Source: Chitinophaga eiseniae
GTDB taxonomy: Bacteria; Bacteroidota; Bacteroidia; Chitinophagales; Chitinophagaceae
Assembly: GCF_900167135.1 (NCBI RefSeq)
Contig: NZ_FUWZ01000008.1
Location: 124,001 to 188,000, forward strand
Length of the DNA stretch: 64,000 nt
Direction of reading: 5' to 3'
Translations under genes and position numbers: made by a program
The notes under the pieces: generated by a model
Told to the model about the DNA's origin: nothing
What the model saw: the letters and a program-made list of their open reading frames with translations, nothing else
The model's database searches: none
Shown here: one piece after another, positions 7,840 to 15,909 of the stretch
Layout of the letters: each line of letters begins with the position of its first letter
How positions within the stretch are numbered: the stretch's first letter is position 1

Positions 7840-10209
7840 TTATTTAATGAAGTACCGCATTTTTACATAATAAGCCCTTCCCGGCTTCTGCAGGCGGAAA
7901 TTGTCATATGCCCGCTGGTCGGTGAAGTTCCTGCATTCAGCGGAGATATTGTATTTCCCGTTTTGCAGGGAGTAAGTAAGACCGAGGTTCTGAATGTATT
8001 GGTTGGGCACCCTGTTTTTCGTAGCGGCGGCGCCGTACGCCTCCCAGGTCAGGTAGAACCAATGTACGTACTGCATGTCCCAGTTGAGCTGCAACCTGGT
8101 GTCTTTGCCCAGCAGGTTATTCCTGCCGAGGCTGGCCAGCGCGTTGCCAAACAGCCAGGGCTGGTTGGGGATCTTGTTGCGATAGGTGGCTTCCACCGTA
8201 CCGCCGTTGCTACCGGGAGCATACTTCGTGTTATTCAGCGCCTGCTGGTAGCTAACGTTCACGGTCGTATGAAAAATGTCACGGAAATCGTATTGTAATT
8301 CTCCTTCAACGCCATTGATCTGTACTTTGGAGGTATTTTCATAGCGGCTTACCCTGGAATTGGATTGATACACCACGGCGTAGATGAAGTCGGCCGCGTT
8401 GCGGAAGTACCAGCTACCTTCCGCATAGAAGCGGTGCTGTCCCTTTTTGAGCGTCACAAAAGCGCCGGCGTTCACGTTATTGCTGGATTCCGGTTTCAGT
8501 TTGGTATTGCCGATCTGATCATAGCCGTTACCAAACAACTCTCCTACTTCCTGCAGGCGGTAGGCCTTTTCATAAGAGGCTTTCACGCCCAGTACCGGCA
8601 GGATATTGAAACGGCTGGCCATACCGTATCCGAAGTAGGATTTGAAACCGGAAGCGGAGACATAGGAACCGTTACCGGAGAGCATTTCCGGCTGCTGTAA
8701 CTGCATGCCGTACCATTTACCGAAGAAGGTGTTGGTAAGCCGGCTGTTCAACAGGGTTTGCTGATACCCCAGCCCTACCATGTGTTTCCCGATCTTGCCC
8801 GGGTTATGGTCTTTATCGGTCAGCAGTTCGTTGTAGTTTTTATTGGTTACCTGGTCGAAAGTATAGTTCAGATTGAAGCCATGCATGGGGTTCAGTGTGT
8901 AACTGAAATTGGCGCGGGCAAAGTTCCGGGGACGGCTGATGTGTGTCCTTTGTTTGATGGCGCCCATTTCGGCCTGGTTGCCAGGTACGCGGGAGCCGTC
9001 CCAGAAATAGCGGTACGCAGTGGTGTCGGTGATGGTATACTTATCTTCTGTATGCGCTGCAAACACGCTCAGGTTGAGGCCATCGGTGAAGAGATGATCT
9101 TTGCGGTAACGCAGCGTGGTGTTGAAGGCGTGGCCGTTCTGCATGGCGGCGCCGTACACATTGTCCTGGTTGCTGCCGGTCTGTATTTCGCGGTCGGTGG
9201 CGGAGAATCCTGCCCCCACGAAAAAGGCGTCCGCCCATTTTTTATTCATCACGCCCACTTCTGCCTGCGTCATATAAGAGCGGTACTGATCGTGGAAACG
9301 GCGCACATCCTTTTTTACATAGAGCTGTTTGTCCTCGTCCCACAGCTCCATGGCTTTCATGATGTAGTTGTTGTCTGAATAGTTGAGGAAAGCGCTCACG
9401 CGGGCTACGATACCGGATTTGCCTGTCACCTGACCTGTTACGGCTGCCCTGTGTGTGTTGAAGGAACCGAAGCTGTAGCTCGCGTCAAGGTAGTTTTTGA
9501 TGTTTTGATTAGTGACCAGGTTAACCGCGCCCCCCAGTGCATCAGCACCAAGGGATACCGGTAATACGCCTTTGTAGATCTCTACCCGCTCTGCAAGGTT
9601 GACCGGAATGTTATTAAGTGTCATAGACGAACCCATGACTTCCGTAGGGATGCCGTCGATGAAGAACCGCACCGCCCTGCCGGAAAGGCCGTTGATGGAA
9701 AAGTTAAACTCTGATCCCATACCGCCCTGCTCGCGGACTTTCACGCCGGTGGTCCTGTTCAGCACACTGTTGATATCTGAAGTGGTATTGGCAAAACGTT
9801 TGGTATCGATGGCGTTTACCGCATAACCGCTTTCTTTCAGCTGGCGGCTCTGGGTTTTACCGGTAACGGTGACGCCCTCACGGGAAAGACTTTCTTCCGC
9901 CAGGGTAAAACGTAAAGTGATCGTTTTTCCGGCAGTTACGGTAACAGCCTGTTCCTGGCGGGTATACCCCAGCATACTGGCTACGACGGTATAGGAGCCC
10001 GCTGGCACCTGATCGACAAGATAATTTCCATCTTTTTTCGTATAGGCGCCCTTGTTGGTGCCCTTCAAGGTAATGGCCACATCGCCCAGCGGCTGACCCG
10101 TGGCCGAGCGCACAGCACCCGCGATACTGCCCGTCTGTTGGGCACTTGCTGATATTACCATCAGCATAAAAAATACAGTAAAAACAAAATGGTTGGATAG
10201 ATGACGCAT
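7840..10209 (-). CDS. TonB-dependent siderophore-type receptor
   Basis: A 789-residue outer-membrane receptor. It has a signal peptide (FVFTVFFMLMVISASAQQ), a carboxypeptidase-regulatory-like domain (residues ~25-105, SIAGAVRSATGQPLGDVAIT), a plug domain with the typical NRTTGVKVREQGG and IYKGVLPVSLGADALGGAVN motifs, and a 22-strand-type barrel ending with an aromatic residue (YYVKMRYFIK). I start it at ATG 10209, just before the signal peptide; 14 further residues upstream are not convincing. It is the first gene of a set with a DUF4374-like lipoprotein and a PepSY protein, which points to ferric-siderophore or haem import. The substrate itself is not readable from sequence. Confidence 0.87.
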   Translation of the reverse strand: MRHLSNHFVFTVFFMLMVISASAQQTGSIAGAVRSATGQPLGDVAITLKGTNKGAYTKKDGNYLVDQVPAGSYTVVASMLGYTRQEQAVTVTAGKTITLRFTLAEESLSREGVTVTGKTQSRQLKESGYAVNAIDTKRFANTTSDINSVLNRTTGVKVREQGGMGSEFNFSINGLSGRAVRFFIDGIPTEVMGSSMTLNNIPVNLAERVEIYKGVLPVSLGADALGGAVNLVTNQNIKNYLDASYSFGSFNTHRAAVTGQVTGKSGIVARVSAFLNYSDNNYIMKAMELWDEDKQLYVKKDVRRFHDQYRSYMTQAEVGVMNKKWADAFFVGAGFSATDREIQTGSNQDNVYGAAMQNGHAFNTTLRYRKDHLFTDGLNLSVFAAHTEDKYTITDTTAYRYFWDGSRVPGNQAEMGAIKQRTHISRPRNFARANFSYTLNPMHGFNLNYTFDQVTNKNYNELLTDKDHNPGKIGKHMVGLGYQQTLLNSRLTNTFFGKWYGMQLQQPEMLSGNGSYVSASGFKSYFGYGMASRFNILPVLGVKASYEKAYRLQEVGELFGNGYDQIGNTKLKPESSNNVNAGAFVTLKKGQHRFYAEGSWYFRNAADFIYAVVYQSNSRVSRYENTSKVQINGVEGELQYDFRDIFHTTVNVSYQQALNNTKYAPGSNGGTVEATYRNKIPNQPWLFGNALASLGRNNLLGKDTRLQLNWDMQYVHWFYLTWEAYGAAATKNRVPNQYIQNLGLTYSLQNGKYNISAECRNFTDQRAYDNFRLQKPGRAYYVKMRYFIK

Positions 10210-10390
10210 GATAATCGCTGCTACATGATTTGAGCGGCAAAGGTGGCTCAATGCAGATAGATAATCAGATCCGATGCGGAAAAAGTTTTATCAAATCGGA
10301 AAAACAAGTCGTATGTACTATCTGAGGTATTTTTTCCAAAATGCAACACCATTGCATTTGTACCATATTTGTTTTCTTATACTACAAACC

Positions 10391-10600
10391 ATGACATCAT
10401 TCGAAAACCATGCAGGGCTGGCAGCACTGGCGACCTGTATCATCCTCTCCTGCGAAGTAAATGCGCAGATGATCACCAACAAGAAAAGTATGGATACCAC
10501 CCGCAACAGCCGGCTACAATATCACTCACTTCAGCGACTGCCGGAATGCCAGCGGAGACAGGTTGGTTTTGGCCTTAAAAAGTTTACTGAAAGATTGTGA
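10391..10600 (+). pseudogene. Possible 5' remnant of a secreted-protein gene
   Basis: From ATG 10391 a short frame encodes a signal-peptide-like start (GLAALATCIILSCEVNAQ) and about 40 more residues without a recognisable domain. It runs 75 bases into the 3' end of the convergent AraC gene, so it looks like the start of a gene whose remainder was lost. It may also be a chance frame. The rest of the 316-base gap between 10209 and 10526 shows nothing else. Confidence 0.25.
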
Positions 10601-11437
10601 GTGCTCAAACCCAAGCTCATAGGCAATTTCACTGACGGTCAGCGTTGTGCCGATCAACTTGTCCTTTGCTTTCCCGATCAGTTTTTCATGGATGTGTTGC
10701 TGGGTATTCAATCCTGTAGCTACTTTCAACAGGGAGCTGAGATAGTCGGGGGTGAGGTTCAGCTGCCCGGCCAGGTAGTTGACCGTGGGCAGGCCCTCTT
10801 TATGCGTATGCTCAAAATAGTCATCCAACAGCGTCTCCAGCTTTTCCAACACCTGGTGGTTGGCCACTTCGCGGGTAAGGAACTGTCGTTGGTAAAACCG
10901 CTCCGCATAACCGAGCAGGGCTTCAATCTGGGAGATAATAATCTGCTGGCTGAATTTATCAATGTTGCCCCGGTATTCCTGTTGTATATTCTGAACAATG
11001 CCGGTGAGCACTGCTTCTTCCTTTTCAGAAAGAAACAGCGCTTCCCGGACAGAATATCCGAAGTATTTATATTTTTTGATGTCCTGCGCCAACGGCCGGT
11101 TCCTGAAGAAGTCGGGATGTATCAGCAGCATCCAGCCGGATTTACCGGGTGCATCCTGTACGACTTCTATCTGAAATACCTGTCCGGGTGCTATAAAGAA
11201 CATGGTGCCCTCATCAAAATCGTACTGCAGCTGGCCGTATTTCAACTTGGCATCCAGTCCTTTTTTCATGGCGATCATGTAAAAGTCATATACCCAGGCA
11301 ACGTCGTTGAACTCGCGGGTATGCCTGATATCACGATAATCTATCAGGCTTATCAGCGGATGTTCCGGGGCCGGCAGGCTACGGGTACGGTGATACTCGC
11401 TGAGCGATTTTAGTCGCCGGATATTATTGTTTGTCAT
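10526..11437 (-). CDS. AraC-family transcriptional regulator
   Basis: A 303-residue regulator. The N-terminal part is an AraC-type cupin sensor (DEGTMFFIAPGQVFQIEV), and the C-terminal ~100 residues carry the two helix-turn-helix motifs (TVNYLAGQLNLTPDYLSSLL and SEIAYELGFEHSQSFSKLFK). It lies directly downstream of the SDR oxidoreductase gene on the same strand, with a 21-base gap, so the two are probably co-transcribed. AraC/SDR pairs like this are common, and the regulator may control its own partner. The effector is unknown. Confidence 0.87.
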   Translation of the reverse strand: MTNNNIRRLKSLSEYHRTRSLPAPEHPLISLIDYRDIRHTREFNDVAWVYDFYMIAMKKGLDAKLKYGQLQYDFDEGTMFFIAPGQVFQIEVVQDAPGKSGWMLLIHPDFFRNRPLAQDIKKYKYFGYSVREALFLSEKEEAVLTGIVQNIQQEYRGNIDKFSQQIIISQIEALLGYAERFYQRQFLTREVANHQVLEKLETLLDDYFEHTHKEGLPTVNYLAGQLNLTPDYLSSLLKVATGLNTQQHIHEKLIGKAKDKLIGTTLTVSEIAYELGFEHSQSFSKLFKAKTNLSPLAFRQSLK

Positions 11438-11458
11438 GAACCACGTTTTTAATAACGG

Positions 11459-12181
11459 TTACCAAAGCACTTCTCCTCCGTCCTGGAAGAATTTACCGGT
11501 GATCGTCCTGTCTGAAGACAGCGCCAGTTGCACAATGGGCCTTGCCCCTTCCTCCACGGTCTTAAAGCCACTGAAAGCATTCAGATCGGTAGCTGTATAG
11601 CCTGGCGTAACACTGTTGACCGTAATGTTCTGTGCGCGCAGCTCATTGGCCAGCATTACCGTAAACGCATTCAGCGCCGTTTTTGTGGCGCCGTAGGCCG
11701 AGTAGCTATTCCAGTTGGTACGTCTGTCTGGAGCGGAATGCATCGCCAAGGAACCCACTTCGCTGGACACATTGATAATAGCCGGTGCTGCTGACAACCT
11801 CAACAAAGGCAGCAGCAACTGTGTAGTCTGTACCGCACCGAAAAAATTTGTCTCGAACAGGTTACGCAGGTTTTCCATACTGCCATCCGCCAGCTGCTGC
11901 GGCTGCTCCCCGGCAATGCCGCTGTTATTGATCAGCACGTCCAGCACGCCGCTTTGCGCGCTCAACGTTTCTTTAGCGCTCCTGATAGAAGCAATGTCGG
12001 TCACATCTATCTGAACAGCCGCTACGTTGGTGATGCCCGCAGCCTTCAGCGTGTCTGCCGCCTTTTGGCCGTTAGTCATGTCCCTGCTGCCGATATAAAC
12101 AAAATTGCCCTGCTGCGCCAGCTGCCTGGCTGTTTCAAAACCGATGCCTTTATTGGCGCCGGTGATCAGAACCGTCTTCAT
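11459..12181 (-). CDS. SDR-family NAD(P)-dependent oxidoreductase
   Basis: A 240-residue classical short-chain dehydrogenase/reductase. It has the Rossmann nucleotide-binding motif TGANKGIGF at the N-terminus, the NNSG motif (INNSGIAG) and the catalytic Ser-Tyr-Lys set (NVSSEV, then YSAYGATK). These enzymes oxidise alcohols or reduce carbonyls in the cytoplasm with NAD(P)(H). The C-terminal GKFFQDGGEVLW is like carbonyl-reductase-type SDRs. I use ATG 12181, directly before MKTVLITG; the frame is open 18 codons further, but those residues are hydrophobic and not family-like. It precedes the AraC gene on the same strand. The substrate is unknown. Confidence 0.87.
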   Translation of the reverse strand: MKTVLITGANKGIGFETARQLAQQGNFVYIGSRDMTNGQKAADTLKAAGITNVAAVQIDVTDIASIRSAKETLSAQSGVLDVLINNSGIAGEQPQQLADGSMENLRNLFETNFFGAVQTTQLLLPLLRLSAAPAIINVSSEVGSLAMHSAPDRRTNWNSYSAYGATKTALNAFTVMLANELRAQNITVNSVTPGYTATDLNAFSGFKTVEEGARPIVQLALSSDRTITGKFFQDGGEVLW

Positions 12182-12293
12182 ACAATTCAGTATTAAAATT
12201 AGAAAATCCATCGCAAATATCAGGAGGCGCAGCAAGGCAGCTGTAGTCTAATCCTGATAGTTTGTAGCCAAATGCGGGATCTTGCTTGATATA

Positions 12294-12749
12294 CTAAATC
12301 GGATAGGCAGTATCGCTTTTCGCCTCCGACAGCACGAAAAAGCTTTGAATCGTTGTGATCGTGGAAATGGCCGCCAGTTTCCGGTAAAAAGTATGGTACT
12401 CTTCCATGTCTGTAGTAGCAATGCGTAAAATGAAATCAAAGGTACCCGTCATCTGAACACATTCCATCACCTCGGGGAACTGCACCACGGCTTCTTCAAA
12501 GGAGCTTAGCGTATGAGCGGAATGGTCTTTCAGCAATACGTGGCTGAAGGCGATCAGGCCCTTGCCGATCATCCTTCTGTCCAGGATGGCGACCACCCGT
12601 TTGATGTAGCCTTCCTGTTTCAGGCGGCGTATCCTTTCGTGGATCGTTGCCACGGATTTATGCAGTTTGACAGAGATTTCCTTGTTGGTCAGCTCTGCAT
12701 CGACCTGCAAAAGGCGTAAAATTTCGATATCGGTAGAATCCAGTGCCAT
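12294..12749 (-). CDS. Lrp/AsnC-family transcriptional regulator
   Basis: A 151-residue protein of full Lrp/AsnC length. It has an N-terminal winged helix-turn-helix (DSTDIEILRLLQVDAELTNK, then SVATIHERIRRLKQEGYI) and a C-terminal RAM ligand-binding/oligomerisation domain (GTFDFILRIATTDMEEYHTF). Such proteins form octamers or dimers and respond to amino acids. The gene is divergent from a cysteine desulfurase gene, and the 287-base region between them holds two good inverted repeats. It may therefore sense an amino acid, possibly cysteine, and regulate the neighbour and itself; that link is inferred. Confidence 0.9.
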   Translation of the reverse strand: MALDSTDIEILRLLQVDAELTNKEISVKLHKSVATIHERIRRLKQEGYIKRVVAILDRRMIGKGLIAFSHVLLKDHSAHTLSSFEEAVVQFPEVMECVQMTGTFDFILRIATTDMEEYHTFYRKLAAISTITTIQSFFVLSEAKSDTAYPI

Positions 12750-12891
12750 ATGTCAATTGTGAGAAAATTCGGATTTGGTGATGACCACCAGCATTTCACA
12801 CCCGAAAAATATCCGTTTTTCACCAAAAAACCGAATATTTTCTGGTTTTTTAACCAACTACTGTTTATATCACAATTTTTTTTGAATTTCA

Positions 12892-12906
12892 CTGTAATAA
12901 TTACAG
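12892..12906. promoter_or_regulatory. Palindrome, candidate Lrp/AsnC operator
   Basis: CTGTAATAATTACAG is a perfect 7-bp inverted repeat around a central A, in the A+T-rich spacer between the divergent Lrp/AsnC and cysteine desulfurase genes. Size and A+T-rich centre suit an Lrp-type site; binding is inferred. Confidence 0.5.
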
Positions 12907-12977
12907 CGATTCAAAAACCAGTCGTCGTACAAATTTCCGAGCAAAAACCGATAGATTTCAAAAACCAACCAGATGCA

Positions 12978-12993
12978 TTACGGGCCCCCGTAA
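12978..12993. promoter_or_regulatory. Inverted repeat upstream of cysteine desulfurase
   Basis: TTACGGG-CC-CCCGTAA, perfect 7-bp arms with a 2-base spacer, ends 43 bases before the ATG at 13037. The right arm also overlaps a second possible hairpin (CCCCC-GTAACA-GGGGG, 12985-13000). It is strikingly G+C-rich inside an A+T-rich spacer. It may be an operator or a 5'-leader structure. Confidence 0.45.
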
Positions 12994-13036
12994 CAGGGGG
13001 TCCTATGCTTATTCAGAAAAAAACACTTCAAATAAA

Positions 13037-14191
13037 ATGGAACAAACCGTTTACCTTGATAATGCTGCGACCACTTGCCTGGACAAAGAAGTACTCGAAG
13101 CTATGATGCCTTATCTGACAGAGTTATACGGCAACCCTTCTTCTACTTATTCGTACGGCCGTACCGCCCGTCTCGCGATAGAAACAGCCCGCAAATCCGT
13201 GGCTGCTTCTCTGGGAGTAAAACCCAAAAGCATCCTGTTCACCAGCTGTGGTACGGAAAGCAACAATATGGCTATTGCCGCTGCTATCCGTGATCTCGGC
13301 TGCACTCACATCATCACCTCTCCTATTGAGCACCACGCGGTGCTGCACGCAGTGGAACATTTCACAGCGATACACCAGGTGTCATCTTCCTTTGTGACGT
13401 TGAAAGAAGAAGGATTGGTGGATTATGCCGACCTGGAAGCGCAACTGGAACAATACACCAAAGAAGGGAAGAAATGCCTGGTATCACTGATGCATGCCAA
13501 TAACGAAATCGGCAACCTGCTGGACATGCAGCGGGTAGGTGAACTATGCGGAAAGTTTGCGGCTATTTTTCATGCCGACTGTGTACAAACCATCGGGCAC
13601 TATCCGCTTGCATTCGATAACCTCGGCGTTCACTTTGCTTCCGGCTCCGGCCATAAATTCCATGGCCCCAAAGGAACAGGTATCCTGTATATCGCTCCTT
13701 CCCTGGAGATCCGGCCGTTTATCCAGGGTGGCGGCCAGGAGCGCAACCTGCGCGCAGGCACGGAGAACGTTGCCGGCATCGTTGGGTTTGCAAAGGCGCT
13801 GGCACTCGCCACCGCCAACTTCGAAAAAGAACAGGCTGCCATTGGCGCGCTGAAAGCCTATATGAAACAACAGCTACAGACCACCGTACCGCAGGTTTCT
13901 TTCAATGGTTCCGACGACACGCTGTATACCGTCCTGAGCGTATGTTTCCCGAAATCAGCAGAAAGTGATGCGCTCTTATTGCAGCTCGACATGGAAGGCA
14001 TCTGCGTATCCGGCGGAAGCGCCTGCAGCAGCGGCGGCGGCGGTTCTCACGTAATGCGTGCGCTGAACAAAGGAACAGGATGCAACACCATCCGGTTTTC
14101 TTTCAGCAAGTATAATACACAGCAGGATGTAGACCGCACCATTGAAGTACTGGAGCGGGTGCTGACAGCCAATCCTGTAGCTACCGCTTAA
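13037..14191 (+). CDS. Cysteine desulfurase (IscS/NifS type, PLP-dependent)
   Basis: This 384-residue enzyme takes sulfur from L-cysteine, giving alanine and an enzyme-bound persulfide for Fe-S clusters or thio-modified cofactors. The motifs of the class-V aminotransferase fold are present: N-terminal YLDNAATT, His100, Asp181, Gln184, and the PLP lysine Lys207 in SGHKFHGPKG. The persulfide cysteine is Cys330 in VSGGSACSSG, in a loop rich in glycine. The gene is divergent from an Lrp/AsnC regulator. No IscU, SufB or other assembly gene is adjacent, so it may serve tRNA thiolation or a general pool rather than an operon-encoded scaffold. A strong terminator follows. Confidence 0.92.
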   Translation: MEQTVYLDNAATTCLDKEVLEAMMPYLTELYGNPSSTYSYGRTARLAIETARKSVAASLGVKPKSILFTSCGTESNNMAIAAAIRDLGCTHIITSPIEHHAVLHAVEHFTAIHQVSSSFVTLKEEGLVDYADLEAQLEQYTKEGKKCLVSLMHANNEIGNLLDMQRVGELCGKFAAIFHADCVQTIGHYPLAFDNLGVHFASGSGHKFHGPKGTGILYIAPSLEIRPFIQGGGQERNLRAGTENVAGIVGFAKALALATANFEKEQAAIGALKAYMKQQLQTTVPQVSFNGSDDTLYTVLSVCFPKSAESDALLLQLDMEGICVSGGSACSSGGGGSHVMRALNKGTGCNTIRFSFSKYNTQQDVDRTIEVLERVLTANPVATA

Positions 14192-14253
14192 ACGATACCC
14201 CATACACCAAAACAGCCCGCCGGGCATTTCCTGTTACCGCATATCACATACAA

Positions 14254-14289
14254 AGGCGCCGTTAACGATGTTAACGGCGCCTGCTTTTT
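14254..14289 (+). terminator. Intrinsic terminator after cysteine desulfurase
   Basis: AGGCGCCGTTAAC and its exact complement flank a 3-base loop (14254-14282), followed by a T-rich tail (GCTTTTT). It lies between convergent genes. Confidence 0.85.
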
Positions 14290-14300
14290 GGAAGGTCTGT

Positions 14301-14733
14301 TTATTTACGAAGCGATTTAAACGCCGCCCGCAGCTCTGCTGCATACAACCCCGGCTCTTCCCAGGATGCAAAGTGGCCTCCTTTATTGACTTCATTGAAG
14401 TAAACCAGTTTCGGATACGCGCGCTCTGCCCAGGTTTTAGACGCCTGGTAAATCTCGCCCGGGAACACCGTAATGGCGACCGGCACTTTTATGTCGGTAG
14501 TTTTCTGTTCTACCGCGTTAAAGTTGTTATTGTTATTTTCCCAGTACAACTGTGCGCTGGAAACAGCTGTATTGGTCAGCCAGTACAGGGTGATGTCATC
14601 CAGTATTTCATCTTTGGTCAGCGACTTCTCCGCATTCCCGCCACTGTAGGTCCATTCATTCATTTTATCGGGGAAGAAGTAATAATAATCCGGTAGCTAT
14701 TTTGTTTTTCAGGTAGCTATTTTTGTTCTTCAT
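14301..14733 (-). pseudogene. Epoxide hydrolase-like gene with internal deletion
   Basis: Two pieces lie in different frames. The 5' piece starts at ATG 14733 (KNKNSYLKNKIATGLLLLL), a signal-peptide-like start that hits a stop after 22 codons. The 3' piece, 14301-14663, encodes about 120 residues matching the C-terminus of the epoxide hydrolase family of alpha/beta hydrolases: KMNEWTYSGGNAEKSLTKDE, DDITLYWLTNTAVSSAQLYW, VAITVFPGE and the catalytic-His region NKGGHFASWEEP. The nucleophile elbow and the cap domain are missing, so no activity is expected. The 5' piece contains a 20-base imperfect tandem duplication. The simplest reading is an out-of-frame internal deletion. Confidence 0.7.
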
Positions 14734-14920
14734 GATGTCTGTTATTTTGTTGGGTGTAATGATTTACTGACCCAAAATAACAGCAGTCAGACCGGCCTGG
14801 CAATCAGCACTCAGTCGGAATGGACGAAAAGGGAGTTGAGCTAGTCATTCAGGCCGGCGGCTAAAAACTGTATCCATCGAAAAACACGAAACTGAGCCCT
14901 CTTTTTTCTTGCGCCGCTGC

Positions 14921-14928
14921 TACTTTTG
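14921..14928 (+). promoter_or_regulatory. Candidate -7 element of the EamA gene
   Basis: TACTTTTG matches the Bacteroidota -7 consensus TAnnTTTG and ends 25 bases before ATG 14954. A T-run at 14902-14907 stands where the -33 element should be, but it is not TTTG. The rest of the 220-base gap from 14734 shows nothing notable. Confidence 0.4.
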
Positions 14929-14953
14929 TGAAGTCATTCTTAAACAATATTCG

Positions 14954-15835
14954 ATGAGCGTCAGTATTTCAAAGGAAAATGCCGGAGGCGGCTGGCTTAA
15001 TGGCTTTATGGGGGTGTTGTTATTCAGTGGTTCACTGCCCGCTACAAGGGTAGCGGTTTTATCCTTCAGCCCTGTATTCCTGACGACGGCCAGAGCATCC
15101 ATTGCAGGCATGCTTGCCATGACGGCATTGTTGGTCTTCAGGGAGAAACGTCCTGCCCGGGAACATGTTTTACCACTGCTGATCGTCGCCCTTGGCGTAG
15201 TCATCGGGTTTCCGTTGTTGACCGCTATGGCATTACAATACATCACATCGGCGCATTCCATCGTGTTCCTGGGCTTACTGCCGCTTGCGACGGCCGTCTT
15301 TGGCATCATCCGGGGTGGCGAGCGCCCCAGGCCGGTATTCTGGGCTTTTTCCGTGACCGGCAGTTTGCTGGTGATGGGTTATGCCGTAGCACAGGGGCTG
15401 TCGGCTTCACCGGTGGGCGATCTCCTGATGGTGGCTGCGATCGTCCTCTGCGGTTTAGGATATGCTGAAGGCGCCAAGCTTACCAAAACATTGGGCGGAT
15501 GGCAGGTGATTTCCTGGGCGCTGGTGCTGGCGCTCCCCGTGATGCTGCCGATAATGCTGATCGTAATGCCGCCCTCTTTTACAGGAATTCCTGCGGATGC
15601 CTGGGTAAGCCTCGCTTATGTGTCGCTGTTCAGCATGTTTATCGGTTTCATCTTTTGGTATCGTGGCCTGGCGCAGGGTGGTACTGCTACCGTGGGCCAA
15701 CTGCAGCTGTTGCAGCCATTTTTTGGGCTGGCATTGGCGGCTTCCCTCCTCCACGAAAGGGTAAGTATGGGCATGCTGGCGGTAACGGTGGGCGTGATCC
15801 TCTGTGTGGCCGGGACAAAGAGATTTGCCAGATAA
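14954..15835 (+). CDS. EamA/DMT-family transporter
   Basis: A 293-residue inner-membrane protein with about ten hydrophobic helices in two EamA repeats, the standard layout of drug/metabolite transporters (RhaT/YdcZ-like exporters). Recognisable features are LPATRVAVLSFSPVFLTTAR in the first repeat and FWYRGLAQGGTATVGQLQLL, the typical second-repeat motif, near the C-terminus. I take ATG 14954 (MSVSISKENAGG) because the preceding 15 codons in the open frame carry no helix and the candidate promoter sits at 14921. The exported compound, perhaps an amino acid or a metabolite, cannot be predicted. It is a single-gene unit ended by a strong terminator. Confidence 0.88.
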   Translation: MSVSISKENAGGGWLNGFMGVLLFSGSLPATRVAVLSFSPVFLTTARASIAGMLAMTALLVFREKRPAREHVLPLLIVALGVVIGFPLLTAMALQYITSAHSIVFLGLLPLATAVFGIIRGGERPRPVFWAFSVTGSLLVMGYAVAQGLSASPVGDLLMVAAIVLCGLGYAEGAKLTKTLGGWQVISWALVLALPVMLPIMLIVMPPSFTGIPADAWVSLAYVSLFSMFIGFIFWYRGLAQGGTATVGQLQLLQPFFGLALAASLLHERVSMGMLAVTVGVILCVAGTKRFAR

Positions 15836-15850
15836 TTTTTCCGGGACAAT

Positions 15851-15892
15851 AAAAAAACGGCTTGCAGGTAATCCTTACAAGCCGTTTTTTTT
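15851..15892. terminator. Bidirectional intrinsic terminator
   Basis: AAAAAACGGCTTG...CAAGCCGTTTTTT, a 13-bp stem with A-run and T-run on both sides, between the convergent EamA and nuclease genes. It can serve both. Confidence 0.9.
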
Positions 15893-15909
15893 GTTTTCCT
15901 GCGCTCTTG

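Noticed and set aside
12750-13106. 118-codon plus-strand frame in the Lrp/cysteine-desulfurase spacer
   Set aside because: A+T-rich spacer with palindromes; the frame runs out of phase into the desulfurase gene.
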